Positions 24,449 through 32,042 of a stretch of DNA of 33,611 nt are shown here, in pieces. The stretch covers positions 1 to 33,611 of the forward strand of contig JAQTTZ010000036.1 of assembly GCA_028710485.1 (NCBI GenBank). Direction: 5' to 3'. This DNA comes from Bacteriovorax sp. (lineage in GTDB: Bacteria > Bdellovibrionota > Bacteriovoracia > Bacteriovoracales > Bacteriovoracaceae). A program made the position numbers and the translations under genes. How positions within the stretch are numbered: position 1 is the first letter of the stretch; every line of letters starts with the position of its first letter. The notes below the pieces were generated by a model. It made no database searches. It saw nothing but the letters and a program-made list of their open reading frames with translations, and was not told where the DNA came from.

Positions 24449-25512
24449 AAGAAAACTTAATATTAGGAATTGAAACCAGCTGCGACGATACATCGATTGC
24501 TATTTTAAAAGGCAATCCAGATGATTTATCCCAAAGGCCGGTCCTACTCGCCCACCAATCTTTTTCTCAAGAACTGATTCTCCAGAAATGGGGAGGCGTT
24601 GTTCCTGAGATCGCTGCGCGAAATCACCTGGAAAAACTCACTCCAATTCTAGAGGCTGCCCTTCAAGAGGCAAACGTCAAAATCTCAGACATTGATCTGG
24701 TGGCAGTAACTACTAATCCAGGCCTGCTAGGACCACTTTTAACCGGAATCAATTGTGCTAAGACCATCGCTCTTTTGCACGAACTCCCTATCGCAGCAGT
24801 CAACCATCTCTATGCCCATGTTGAGGCCATCCACTTAACTGACAGTGTTCCCTATCCGTACTTGGCATTATTAGTCAGTGGCGGCCATAGCATATACTTT
24901 TTAGTTCGAGCGCCAAACGAGTTTGAAGTTTTAGGAAACTCGATCGACGATGCTGCCGGTGAAGCTTTTGATAAAGGTGGAAAACTTTTGGGGCTTGGTT
25001 ATCCCGCAGGAAAAATCATTGATGAAAAAGCGGTACTAGGTGATTTCAAAAAATATAAATTTCCCATTTCCATGCTCGATTCAGGTGACGCTACTTTAAG
25101 TTTTTCTGGTGTGAAAACATCTTTGAGAAATTTTATCGAAGATCATCCTGACAAGAATTTCTTGATAGAAGATGTCTGCGCTTCTTATCAATACGCCATT
25201 GTTGAAGCACTTTCACGAAAACTACAAGTAGCTCTTGATATCGCCTTCAAGCAATGCGGATACGATTTACCGATCGTGGTTGGTGGTGGAGTTGCTAGTA
25301 ATAGTGCTCTTCGAAATACTCTGAATAAAAATTTCTCAAATGTTCATTTCGTAGCTCCCAAATACTGCACCGACAATGGAGCGATGATCGCTCACTACGC
25401 GCTTAGAACTTATCACCTTGCTTTCCCTTTTCCTGATTGCCTTTTACTAGATGCCCGGGGGCAGTTTGTATCTAAAGCTCAGAAGCTGAATAACCTTAGG
25501 AAAAAGAAATGA
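24445..25512 (+). CDS. tsaD: tRNA N6-threonylcarbamoyladenosine transferase TsaD
   Basis: The product is 355 residues, the normal family length. It starts with LGIETSCDDTSIAIL, the ASKHA-fold motif of the Kae1/TsaD/Qri7 family, and has the metal-binding NHLYAHVEA motif (His121, His125), LLVSGGHS, and a late DNGAMIAHYA motif with the conserved Asp. TsaD transfers the threonylcarbamoyl group to A37 of ANN-decoding tRNAs in the cytoplasm, working with TsaB and TsaE, neither of which lies in this window. No ribosome site is seen at the ATG. The stop overlaps rsmA by four bases. Confidence 0.96.
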   Translation: MKENLILGIETSCDDTSIAILKGNPDDLSQRPVLLAHQSFSQELILQKWGGVVPEIAARNHLEKLTPILEAALQEANVKISDIDLVAVTTNPGLLGPLLTGINCAKTIALLHELPIAAVNHLYAHVEAIHLTDSVPYPYLALLVSGGHSIYFLVRAPNEFEVLGNSIDDAAGEAFDKGGKLLGLGYPAGKIIDEKAVLGDFKKYKFPISMLDSGDATLSFSGVKTSLRNFIEDHPDKNFLIEDVCASYQYAIVEALSRKLQVALDIAFKQCGYDLPIVVGGGVASNSALRNTLNKNFSNVHFVAPKYCTDNGAMIAHYALRTYHLAFPFPDCLLLDARGQFVSKAQKLNNLRKKK

Positions 25513-26318
25513 CTAAAGCCCGCCTCGAATTACCAAGTGCAGACAAATCGCTGGGGCAGCATTTTTTGCGCGACCAAAATATTATTCAAACAATTTGCAA
25601 TGACTTTAAAGATCTTGCAGAAGCTATTGTGGAAATAGGTCCTGGCCCCGGAATTTTAACCGAACACCTGGCCCTCTTGGGATTGCCCTATTATGTCATC
25701 GAAAAAGACACGCGCTTTGGAGTTTATCTCGACCAATTTTTAGCCGCAGATCAAGTCACGATGGATGATGCCCTTCAAATCCAGCTCTCCAATTTTTTTG
25801 AAGAAAAAAAGATTAGCGGAAAAAAAATCTGGTTGGTTTCTAACCTTCCCTATAATATTGCTACTCCCTTATTGGTTAATTTCTTACAAGCTCCAGACAT
25901 AAAATATATGACTTTGATGTTTCAAAAAGAAGTCGCAGATAAAGTTTTTCCTTTTGCCACCACTAAAAACTCTATGAGTTCACTACTGGTTCTTTGCCAA
26001 TCTTATTTTGAATGTGGCCTTTTGGCGAAAGTTCCACCTGGGGCATTTGCCCCGCCACCGAGAGTTGATTCTGCTGTTATTACATTTACCAGACGAGAAA
26101 CGCCTCTAGTTCCATTATCTGAATTTAAAACATTGGAAAAATTCTTGCGCCAAATGTTTTCTCAAAGAAGAAAACAAATTGGTGGAGTCTTAAAAAGTTA
26201 TTATCTTCCAGAGAAAATAAAAGAAAGTTTTGAGTCTTTAGATCTGGCAACAACTCTTCGCTCAGAAGTTTTTACTCTGGAGCAAGTGCTAGAACTTTAT
26301 CGGAAACTGCGCTCATGA
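25509..26318 (+). CDS. rsmA: 16S rRNA dimethyladenosine transferase RsmA (KsgA)
   Basis: The product is 269 residues. LGQHFLRD near the N-terminus, VEIGPGPGILTEHL (41-54, the SAM-binding motif I), and SNLPYN at 111-116 (the catalytic N-L-P-Y motif) identify the KsgA/Dim1 family, together with FAPPPRVDSAVI and the late FSQRRKQI motif. The enzyme dimethylates two adjacent adenines near the 3' end of 16S rRNA during late small-subunit assembly. It overlaps tsaD upstream and the FadL-like gene downstream, each by an ATGA tetranucleotide, so three genes are translationally linked. Confidence 0.95.
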   Translation: MTKARLELPSADKSLGQHFLRDQNIIQTICNDFKDLAEAIVEIGPGPGILTEHLALLGLPYYVIEKDTRFGVYLDQFLAADQVTMDDALQIQLSNFFEEKKISGKKIWLVSNLPYNIATPLLVNFLQAPDIKYMTLMFQKEVADKVFPFATTKNSMSSLLVLCQSYFECGLLAKVPPGAFAPPPRVDSAVITFTRRETPLVPLSEFKTLEKFLRQMFSQRRKQIGGVLKSYYLPEKIKESFESLDLATTLRSEVFTLEQVLELYRKLRS

Positions 26319-27625
26319 AGTCTATTTTCACACTCCTAATATTTTGTCTTTTGAGAACTGCGAACGCTAGTTATCCCGAATTTTTTGGTGCTAGTTTTTC
26401 AACAACTGCCATTGGAAACCAATCAACCTTAGATCAGAATGATCCCAGTAATAATTATTACTCTCCGGCCATCTTGGGATTTTCGGATAAAGTAAATATT
26501 CTTTTGCAGGCTACATCGACTGCGACTTCTTTTAAGCGAATGGCCAATATCACGGTTACTAACAGTACCAATTCAAGCTCGGGAACAACCACCGGCAATG
26601 TCGAAAATAACTACGCTAAATTTTACGGTGGTGGTATTCATCTTGCTCTTCCTATTGGCTACCAACATTTAGGGACACTGGGAGTTTCTGTTTTTCTTCC
26701 TATCGGAAATTTAATGGAAACCAATTCAGGAAATCCTTTTTTACCTGAATACGTAATGTACCACTCTCGCTACCAACGCACTTCGGTCTATTTAAATTTT
26801 GCCCGCAAATGGAGCTATGACGTAGCTTGGTCACTAGGAACAATCGTTGGTTTTCAAGCGACCGCAGACGTGAAGACTAATTTAAGCTTAGGCGGAGGCA
26901 ATTTCGGATCATATGGACAGGCACGCTCAAAAGTTGCTCCTGCTCTTGGAGTGATTGCTTCTCTTGTTAAAAAATTCGATGATTCAAAAATCTATTTCAC
27001 TTACCAACAAGAAATGAAATCAAATCTTCATGCATTAGTCTCGGGCGAGATCACCAATCCGAATCTTCCCATCTTTGAATCGGCCATTGATTCTATGATT
27101 TTTTATGACCCTCACACTTTTCGTTTGGGATCATCATACGAATTGGGAATGGCGACAGTTTTTGCAGGCGTTGAATACCAATTATGGTCGGCTTATAAGC
27201 CACCAGTCATTTACATCACAAAAACTGGCGGAGCGATTGTTTCGAGCAGTAACTACGAGCGCATTGTCGTTCGAGACACCATCAATCCACGCGTTGGGAT
27301 AAAATTGAATTTGACTGATCGTTGGAGCGCGGGCCTTGGCCTGGGCTACCGCATGACTCCCTTAAAAGGTGATTTTTCAGGAAGCGGAAATTCTATCGAC
27401 GCCAACACTTATATTTTAAGCACCGGGCTACAATACCGTATTGTTATTTGGTCAAAAGATGTTAATTTAGGAACGTCTTTGGAGTATCATGAACTAGAGA
27501 AGAAGCATGTCACTAAAAGCTCTGGGCAAGAAGACGGAACAAATGGCCCTAAAATCGGCGCTGGCGGATACGATATCGCAGGCCATGTAATCGCAGCAAG
27601 CTTTGGAGTAAAATTTAATTTTTAG
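26315..27625 (+). CDS. FadL/OmpP1-like outer-membrane protein
   Basis: The product is 436 residues. A signal peptide (cleavage about ANA-SY, residue 19) is followed by YPEFFGASFSTTAIGNQSTL and a NNYYSPAILGF stretch; the latter resembles the N-P-A motif of the FadL/TodX hatch region. Amphipathic strands continue to the C-terminus, which ends SFGVKFNF, the Phe-terminated sorting signal. FadL-type proteins carry hydrophobic compounds such as long-chain fatty acids across the outer membrane; the ligand here is unknown. Its start overlaps rsmA by four bases, an odd pairing of RNA-modification and envelope genes. It could alternatively be an unrelated 12-16-strand barrel. Confidence 0.65.
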   Translation: MKSIFTLLIFCLLRTANASYPEFFGASFSTTAIGNQSTLDQNDPSNNYYSPAILGFSDKVNILLQATSTATSFKRMANITVTNSTNSSSGTTTGNVENNYAKFYGGGIHLALPIGYQHLGTLGVSVFLPIGNLMETNSGNPFLPEYVMYHSRYQRTSVYLNFARKWSYDVAWSLGTIVGFQATADVKTNLSLGGGNFGSYGQARSKVAPALGVIASLVKKFDDSKIYFTYQQEMKSNLHALVSGEITNPNLPIFESAIDSMIFYDPHTFRLGSSYELGMATVFAGVEYQLWSAYKPPVIYITKTGGAIVSSSNYERIVVRDTINPRVGIKLNLTDRWSAGLGLGYRMTPLKGDFSGSGNSIDANTYILSTGLQYRIVIWSKDVNLGTSLEYHELEKKHVTKSSGQEDGTNGPKIGAGGYDIAGHVIAASFGVKFNF

Positions 27626-27631
27626 AGGATT

Positions 27632-28084
27632 ATGGGAATTAAGATCATCGGGACTAATAAACGCGCGAGCTTTGACTACACCTTAATGGATAAATTTGAG
27701 GCCGGTATTCAATTGCTCGGAACGGAAGTAAAAGTTCTTCGCGAAGGAAAAGTGGCCCTTAATGAATCGTATGTGGTGATCGACGCCAAGGGCGAAGTAT
27801 GGGCCTATAACGTTAATATTCCCCATTACGCCTATGGAAATATCAATAACCACACAGAGCAAAGAGTAAAAAAACTTCTCTTAAATCGTCTGGAAATCAC
27901 TCGCCTCTATCACCAGATGAAAACTCAAAATCTAACTTTAATCGTCACTAAAATGTATTTCAAAGATTCAAAAATAAAACTGGAATTTGCTTTAGCGAAA
28001 GGAAAAAAAGCTCACGATAAAAGAGATGCGGAAAAAGAGAAAGATGTTGCTCGCAAACTTCAACGTGGAAATTACGAGGACTAA
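27632..28084 (+). CDS. smpB: SsrA-binding protein SmpB
   Basis: The product is 150 residues, the family length. It shows the KIIGTNKRASFDYTLMDKFE start, AGIQLLGTEVKVLREGKVAL, NVNIPHYAYGN, a basic core, and a Lys/Arg-rich tail after GKKAHDKRDAEKEKD, the segment that becomes helical in the ribosome. SmpB binds tmRNA and recruits it to stalled ribosomes for trans-translation. The tmRNA gene ssrA is not seen here. A GAGGA ribosome site lies in the six-base gap after the FadL-like gene, so it is the last gene of this run. It converges with the next gene, two bases away, with no visible terminator. Confidence 0.95.
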   Translation: MGIKIIGTNKRASFDYTLMDKFEAGIQLLGTEVKVLREGKVALNESYVVIDAKGEVWAYNVNIPHYAYGNINNHTEQRVKKLLLNRLEITRLYHQMKTQNLTLIVTKMYFKDSKIKLEFALAKGKKAHDKRDAEKEKDVARKLQRGNYED

Positions 28085-28086
28085 AC

Positions 28087-28362
28087 CTATTTCTTTTTTT
28101 TACCAGAACTCTTTTTTCCACCGAACATTTTGGAAAATAAAAATCCCCCTACTAATCCCCCCGCAGTAAATCTCATGACGAAATAAAATGACTCGTCCAA
28201 GAAACTTTGCGAAAAAAACTTCGAAAAAGAACCTACGAAATACCCTTTGGTCGCTACATTAAGCCAATCTAATTGTCCGATAAGAATATATGATGGCCTA
28301 AAATAAAGTCCAACTGCAGTAGAGATAATTGTAACGAGAAGAATTAAAATTATGCGCTTCAT
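28087..28362 (-). CDS. Small membrane protein of unknown function
   Basis: The product is 91 residues. It has an N-terminal hydrophobic segment (about 4-20) that could be a signal anchor, a second Gly-rich hydrophobic segment (about 66-82, FTAGGLVGGFLFSKMF), and a Lys/Ser/Gly-rich tail. No family is recognised. It is isolated in orientation between smpB and the next plus-strand gene. Its reality is supported by filling the interval exactly and by the sensible membrane pattern. Confidence 0.55.
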   Translation of the reverse strand: MKRIILILLVTIISTAVGLYFRPSYILIGQLDWLNVATKGYFVGSFSKFFSQSFLDESFYFVMRFTAGGLVGGFLFSKMFGGKKSSGKKKK

Positions 28363-28417
28363 AACATCATTATCTCAATACCTGAAGAAAAAGCTACTCA
28401 AAAATTTAAACTGACCC

Positions 28418-28423
28418 TATACT
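28418..28423 (+). promoter_or_regulatory. Candidate -10 element giving a leaderless message
   Basis: TATACT at 28418-28423 lies six bases before the ATG at 28430. With normal spacing transcription would start at the A of the ATG. No ribosome site is present. The -35 region is weak (TACTCA, 17 bases upstream), so this is a moderate call. Confidence 0.45.
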
Positions 28424-28429
28424 AATTTC

Positions 28430-28942
28430 ATGAAAACATTAGCCATCCTTTTTACTCTCCTACTGTCTTCTCTCTGCATAGGTGTGGCCCACGCAGATAT
28501 CGTCAGAGTAAAAGCTCCAGCGATCAATGGAAAACTGATTGCCAATAATCTTGAAATGACAGATTGGCAGGCAGTGATGAGTTGCCATTTTAATTATCAG
28601 GGTTCAAGAAAAGAATCGATCCGCTATCCTCAAACATGGTTAACCAAGCTTGAAGGAAGCAGTTATTCTCTAAAAATTAAGGCCGGCTCTCTTAGTGAAA
28701 TGCTTCCGAATTGGGAACTCCTCACCTGCGCTTACAAATTAATTTTAATTGGTAAAAATAGTACTACTCACCATATTGCATTCGGTGAAATTTTTCTGAT
28801 GGGCAAAGAAACTGGAGTCATGAGCGAGAGCGAATTGCAGGCAATGCAGGACGTGAATCAAGTGGCTAAGGTTCTCAATGATAGAACAAAAGAACTCGTC
28901 ATCACCTACGGGAAAGATGGTGGGATTGTTGAAGATATTTAA
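28430..28942 (+). CDS. Exported protein of unknown function
   Basis: The product is 170 residues. The signal peptide has its cleavage at about AHA-DI, residue 22. The mature part holds two Cys (SCHF and LTCAY) that could form a disulfide, a beta-rich first half and a helical acidic C-terminus. I do not recognise a family. It is the first of six close or overlapping plus-strand envelope genes; the next start codon directly follows its stop. No ribosome site precedes the ATG, but a -10-like element does, suggesting a leaderless transcript. Confidence 0.65.
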   Translation: MKTLAILFTLLLSSLCIGVAHADIVRVKAPAINGKLIANNLEMTDWQAVMSCHFNYQGSRKESIRYPQTWLTKLEGSSYSLKIKAGSLSEMLPNWELLTCAYKLILIGKNSTTHHIAFGEIFLMGKETGVMSESELQAMQDVNQVAKVLNDRTKELVITYGKDGGIVEDI

Positions 28943-29368
28943 TTGCAAAATACATTAAAAGATAAAAAACAAATCGCCATTCTTTGTTTCTTAGCTGATT
29001 TAGGAATTTCCGTCTGGTCTTATGAGAAGATCAAAAATTACGATGAGTATTTAAAAATCGTTAAGCCGATGGTCGACTCTCCTGATTTTCAAGTGCAAAT
29101 CTATGCAGTCCTCCTTCAATCTTTTATCTTCTCCATGCTAATTTTTTTAGTCTTTCATCTGGTGATCTATTTTCTTTTTGTCAGAGAAACTAAATACGCC
29201 ATCAAGTACGTTCGCTTTTATACTTTTATGGCCGCTATCTCTGCTGGGATTATGATTTTTTCAGGAGTCATTGTCGCGATTATTCCTTTGATCATTTACA
29301 CTCTCTCTTTTATATCTGTAGGGAAATCTCTTAAGGCCTTACAGGCCGTTCATGTTAAAAAGAAATGA
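28943..29368 (+). CDS. Small integral membrane protein of unknown function
   Basis: The product is 141 residues from a TTG immediately after the previous stop (TAATTG), so translation is probably by reinitiation. It has about four hydrophobic segments (about 9-26, 52-80, 92-108 and 109-127), a short charged loop after the first, and a Lys-rich end. It has no recognised motif. The next gene overlaps by ATGA. Confidence 0.62.
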   Translation: MQNTLKDKKQIAILCFLADLGISVWSYEKIKNYDEYLKIVKPMVDSPDFQVQIYAVLLQSFIFSMLIFLVFHLVIYFLFVRETKYAIKYVRFYTFMAAISAGIMIFSGVIVAIIPLIIYTLSFISVGKSLKALQAVHVKKK

Positions 29369-29841
29369 AGAGCTTTTTAGTCCTTATTAGTACTATTTTT
29401 ATTTTTACTGATATCACTATTGCTTTAGCAGAAGACGGCCCTATCATTGATATCGATATTTCTAAAAATACTAATAGCAAGTCCACCTGCTCAAAGCTGC
29501 TATCTGCCCTCAGCATTCAAAAAACTTTAACTTTTGTTTTTTCTGAAAATTTTGAACGTCGCGAAAGTAATATTACGGTGAATTATAAAAATCTTGTTAA
29601 TGAGGACCGAAAACTTAGCCTGGAGCTAAAAAGAGATATTGATGAAGTAAGGATCACTATCAAAAAAGGACTCTTTAAAAATCTTTTTCTCAAACTCAAT
29701 TATAAGCAATCCAGGTTTTGTGAAGTGAAAGGCCATCTCTCCTGGACAGGTGAAGAAAAAAGATTTTCAAAAAGCATTTTACTCTATATGATCGATCACT
29801 ACTTCGATAAATTAATGTCTTTTATAAATCGTCTTTCTTAG
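29365..29841 (+). CDS. Exported protein of unknown function
   Basis: The product is 158 residues. The N-terminal signal peptide is long (cleavage after about ALA, residue 22). The mature part is charged, with two Cys and a pattern of short beta-strands, and a helical end (LLYMIDHYFDKLMSFINRLS). No family is recognised. It overlaps the membrane protein upstream by four bases; the two may act together. Confidence 0.6.
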   Translation: MKSFLVLISTIFIFTDITIALAEDGPIIDIDISKNTNSKSTCSKLLSALSIQKTLTFVFSENFERRESNITVNYKNLVNEDRKLSLELKRDIDEVRITIKKGLFKNLFLKLNYKQSRFCEVKGHLSWTGEEKRFSKSILLYMIDHYFDKLMSFINRLS

Positions 29842-29852
29842 GGAGATTACTG

Positions 29853-30191
29853 ATGAAACAAGTTCTATTCTTGATTGCTACTTTGATTTTGGCTTCGTGT
29901 TCTTCAACAACACTTATTACTACTAACGATAAAGACGCAAAAATTTATGTTGATGGCCAGTTCGTTGGAAGAGGTCAGTACACTCATACCGATTCAAAAA
30001 TGATAGGATCAACAACTTCAGTTCTTCTTAAAAAAGAAGGATGTGAAGACATGCCATATGTGTTCTCAAGAAATGAAGAATTTGACGCTGGAGCTTGTGC
30101 TGGAGGGGTTTTCCTTATAGTTCCATTCCTTTGGATTCAAAAATACAGAGCTGTCCATAATTATGAATTTGAATGTATAAAAAGAAAATAA
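29853..30191 (+). CDS. PEGA-like small lipoprotein
   Basis: The product is 112 residues with lipobox LASC (Cys16). The stretch KDAKIYVDGQFVGRGQYTHT resembles a PEGA-type beta-domain (the YVDGxxVG core), followed by SVLLKKEGCED. Towards the end a hydrophobic segment (CAGGVFLIVPFLWIQKY) could be a membrane helix or buried strand. PEGA domains are usually found on surface-exposed lipoproteins. A GGGAGA ribosome site precedes the ATG. The stop overlaps the YidD-like gene by 19 bases. Confidence 0.68.
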   Translation: MKQVLFLIATLILASCSSTTLITTNDKDAKIYVDGQFVGRGQYTHTDSKMIGSTTSVLLKKEGCEDMPYVFSRNEEFDAGACAGGVFLIVPFLWIQKYRAVHNYEFECIKRK

Positions 30192-30577
30192 TACTTAGTT
30201 TTTGTTTTTCGCTATTGGGGGCCAGCTGTGCCCCCCTGTCTCTTTTACAACCCGATTACACTTCTCTCATTGATATCAAATACAAACTCAATTTAATGAA
30301 AGTTAACAATTCAAACGATAACCAAAACGTCGAGATTGGTTCTCTTTCTTTTTATCAAGCATTTCTATCTCCTGTATTGAATTCTACTTGTCATCACTAC
30401 CCAACGGATTCGCGCTACGCCCGACTTTTGTTTTCAAAATGTTCCTGGTCTACCTCAATACTCAAAACGACATCGAGGTATTTTTCAGAACCAGATGCTT
30501 CCATACTTTATTTAAATCAGACCATAGAAAATAACCGTATCTATTACGTTGATCTTCCAGAGAGGTGTTCACTATGA
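30173..30577 (+). CDS. YidD-like domain protein, probable lipoprotein
   Basis: The product is 134 residues. The N-terminus is a signal sequence ending GASC (Cys19), a lipobox-like site with Gly at -3. Residues about 58-108 align by eye with the YidD/haemolytic domain (PF01809): SFYQAFLSPVLNSTCHHYPT corresponds to the YQxxISPLLGPxCRFxPT block. Of the three conserved Cys only Cys73 is kept; the second is Asp79 and the CHPL region reads SEPDA. Standard YidD is a cytoplasmic-membrane factor of about 70-85 residues that helps membrane-protein insertion and is encoded next to yidC; this one is longer and exported. It is overlapped on both sides, by the PEGA-like gene and by the next gene (ATGA). 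Confidence 0.6.
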   Translation: MYKKKIILSFCFSLLGASCAPLSLLQPDYTSLIDIKYKLNLMKVNNSNDNQNVEIGSLSFYQAFLSPVLNSTCHHYPTDSRYARLLFSKCSWSTSILKTTSRYFSEPDASILYLNQTIENNRIYYVDLPERCSL

Positions 30578-31251
30578 AATTATTTATTTTTTGTTTGTTT
30601 TTATTTTCATTAAATCTCAAGGCCCAGGATTTACAATATAATTATGCCAAAGAACTTTATTTAAATGAGCAGTATTCACGAGCTGTTTATCAATTTGATA
30701 CGCTCTTAACTATGCCTTTACTTAATGCTGATCGTGCCCTCATCGGTTTAACGGCGTCCTTATGGATGTTGGGAGATACAAAGGCTGCATTTAGTAGTTT
30801 AAATAAAATTTCAGATATTGAACTTTCGGCCAAATTAAAAGTGGCACTCGCCGTTTCTAGTGGTGATTTAAAAGTTCTCAAATCTCAGGATTTTGGAAAT
30901 ATGTATTTAACTGAGTTACAAAAATTGGAGTCAGATCCCTATAAATCACCTGGAATAGCTGCACTTTATTCAATGATTTTCCCAGGTGCTGGTCATGTTT
31001 ACCTAGGGGCTTATCAAAGTGCCGCTATCGTTTTTGCTTTTAACTTACTCACAGGTATTTCAACCGTTGAATTTGCCAACAAAGATTTAAAAGCACCGGC
31101 CATCGCTTCTGGCGTTTTATTTTCTATTTTTTATGTAGGTGGAATTTATTCTTCTTATGAAGGTGCAGTAAAAATGAATCAACTGAAAATTAATAAACCT
31201 AAAAAAGATTTAAACGCCAAGTATTTTCCGATTTTAAGGCTGACTTTTTAA
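30574..31251 (+). CDS. Exported protein with repeat-like region and PGAGxxYLG membrane segment
   Basis: I start at the ATG 30574 (225 residues); it overlaps the previous stop as ATGA and has AGAGAGG eight bases upstream, better than the in-frame GTG at 30565. A signal peptide (to about residue 17) is followed by helical pairs of TPR-like character (about 22-100), then ALYSMIFPGAGHVYLGAYQS (130-149) and two hydrophobic helices (about 150-165 and 178-194). The PGAGxxYLG motif resembles TM2 and DUF5683-type segments. It is the last gene of the envelope run and converges with the GNAT gene, their stop codons overlapping by four bases. Confidence 0.68.
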   Translation: MKLFIFCLFLFSLNLKAQDLQYNYAKELYLNEQYSRAVYQFDTLLTMPLLNADRALIGLTASLWMLGDTKAAFSSLNKISDIELSAKLKVALAVSSGDLKVLKSQDFGNMYLTELQKLESDPYKSPGIAALYSMIFPGAGHVYLGAYQSAAIVFAFNLLTGISTVEFANKDLKAPAIASGVLFSIFYVGGIYSSYEGAVKMNQLKINKPKKDLNAKYFPILRLTF

Positions 31252-32042
31252 ATATCAGAAGTCCGAATAAAATTCCAATCGAAATCCTTCATATTGTGCT
31301 CAATCACGGTGGCAGAACTTGAAGGATGTATGTTTAATTGATCCAATTCTTTTTTCAAAGGGTCATTTGATGTCAGAGCTAACATGTGAATATGGCCGAC
31401 TTGAGCTTCTGTTATTGATTCCTCTTTTATGTTTTGCTTTTGATGCCCATATTGTAGATGCAATAGTTTCATCGGAAATTTAGTGCTATCTAAAATAAGA
31501 TCTTTAATTCCAATCAGTGATAAAAAATAAATTGGTCCTTTATGTTTTTCAATTAATTCTCGATGCCCTAAAATGTCTTCGTAGCTAAAAGAATAGATAG
31601 ATAACTTTTCCACCGGAGTAATTCTGAGCCACCGAAAGTGCTGCAGTAATTTAGCCGTTCGATTTTCTTTCTGTTTTTCCTTATCCATCGCAATGGCATA
31701 TCCTCTGGGACATTTTAAATAATATCTGAGGGCGGCATGACTTAATATTTTAAGTGGAATTCTTTTTCGCTGATATTTAGGATGAACTTTTAAGTCGCAA
31801 AGATAAAAGACCCTCTTGGGTACTTTGCGAATAATCCCTGCGGCCACGGCCACGACTTCATTATTAATAGTGCAGACAAAGTAATGACTTTCTCCCAGAC
31901 GATCAAAAAAGGCGAAATAATCCTTGCCGTGATCAATATAAAAAGAATCACTGCCAAGGGGATAATTTGCCATTTTTTCAAGTCGAACGATTTGATCCTG
32001 ATAGAGATGGCGTTCTGATTTTTTTATTTCAAAAATTTTCAT
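31248..32042 (-). CDS. GNAT-fold acyltransferase
   Basis: The product is 264 residues, soluble. The N-terminal 150 or so residues look like a GNAT domain: an HYFVCTINNEVVAVAAGII strand pair, then FYLCDLKVHPKYQRKRIPLK, equivalent to motif A where the acyl-CoA pyrophosphate binds; the usual Q/R-x-x-G-x-G/A is degenerate here (QRKRIP). The C-terminal part (about 150-264) is unassigned. GNATs normally acylate amines with acetyl- or acyl-CoA. Its start overlaps the HDO stop by one base (TAATG), so it is translated with the di-iron oxidase and the DUF3419 enzyme upstream. An amine from the aminocarboxypropyl transfer would be a natural acceptor, but this is inference. Confidence 0.72.
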   Translation of the reverse strand: MKIFEIKKSERHLYQDQIVRLEKMANYPLGSDSFYIDHGKDYFAFFDRLGESHYFVCTINNEVVAVAAGIIRKVPKRVFYLCDLKVHPKYQRKRIPLKILSHAALRYYLKCPRGYAIAMDKEKQKENRTAKLLQHFRWLRITPVEKLSIYSFSYEDILGHRELIEKHKGPIYFLSLIGIKDLILDSTKFPMKLLHLQYGHQKQNIKEESITEAQVGHIHMLALTSNDPLKKELDQLNIHPSSSATVIEHNMKDFDWNFIRTSDI

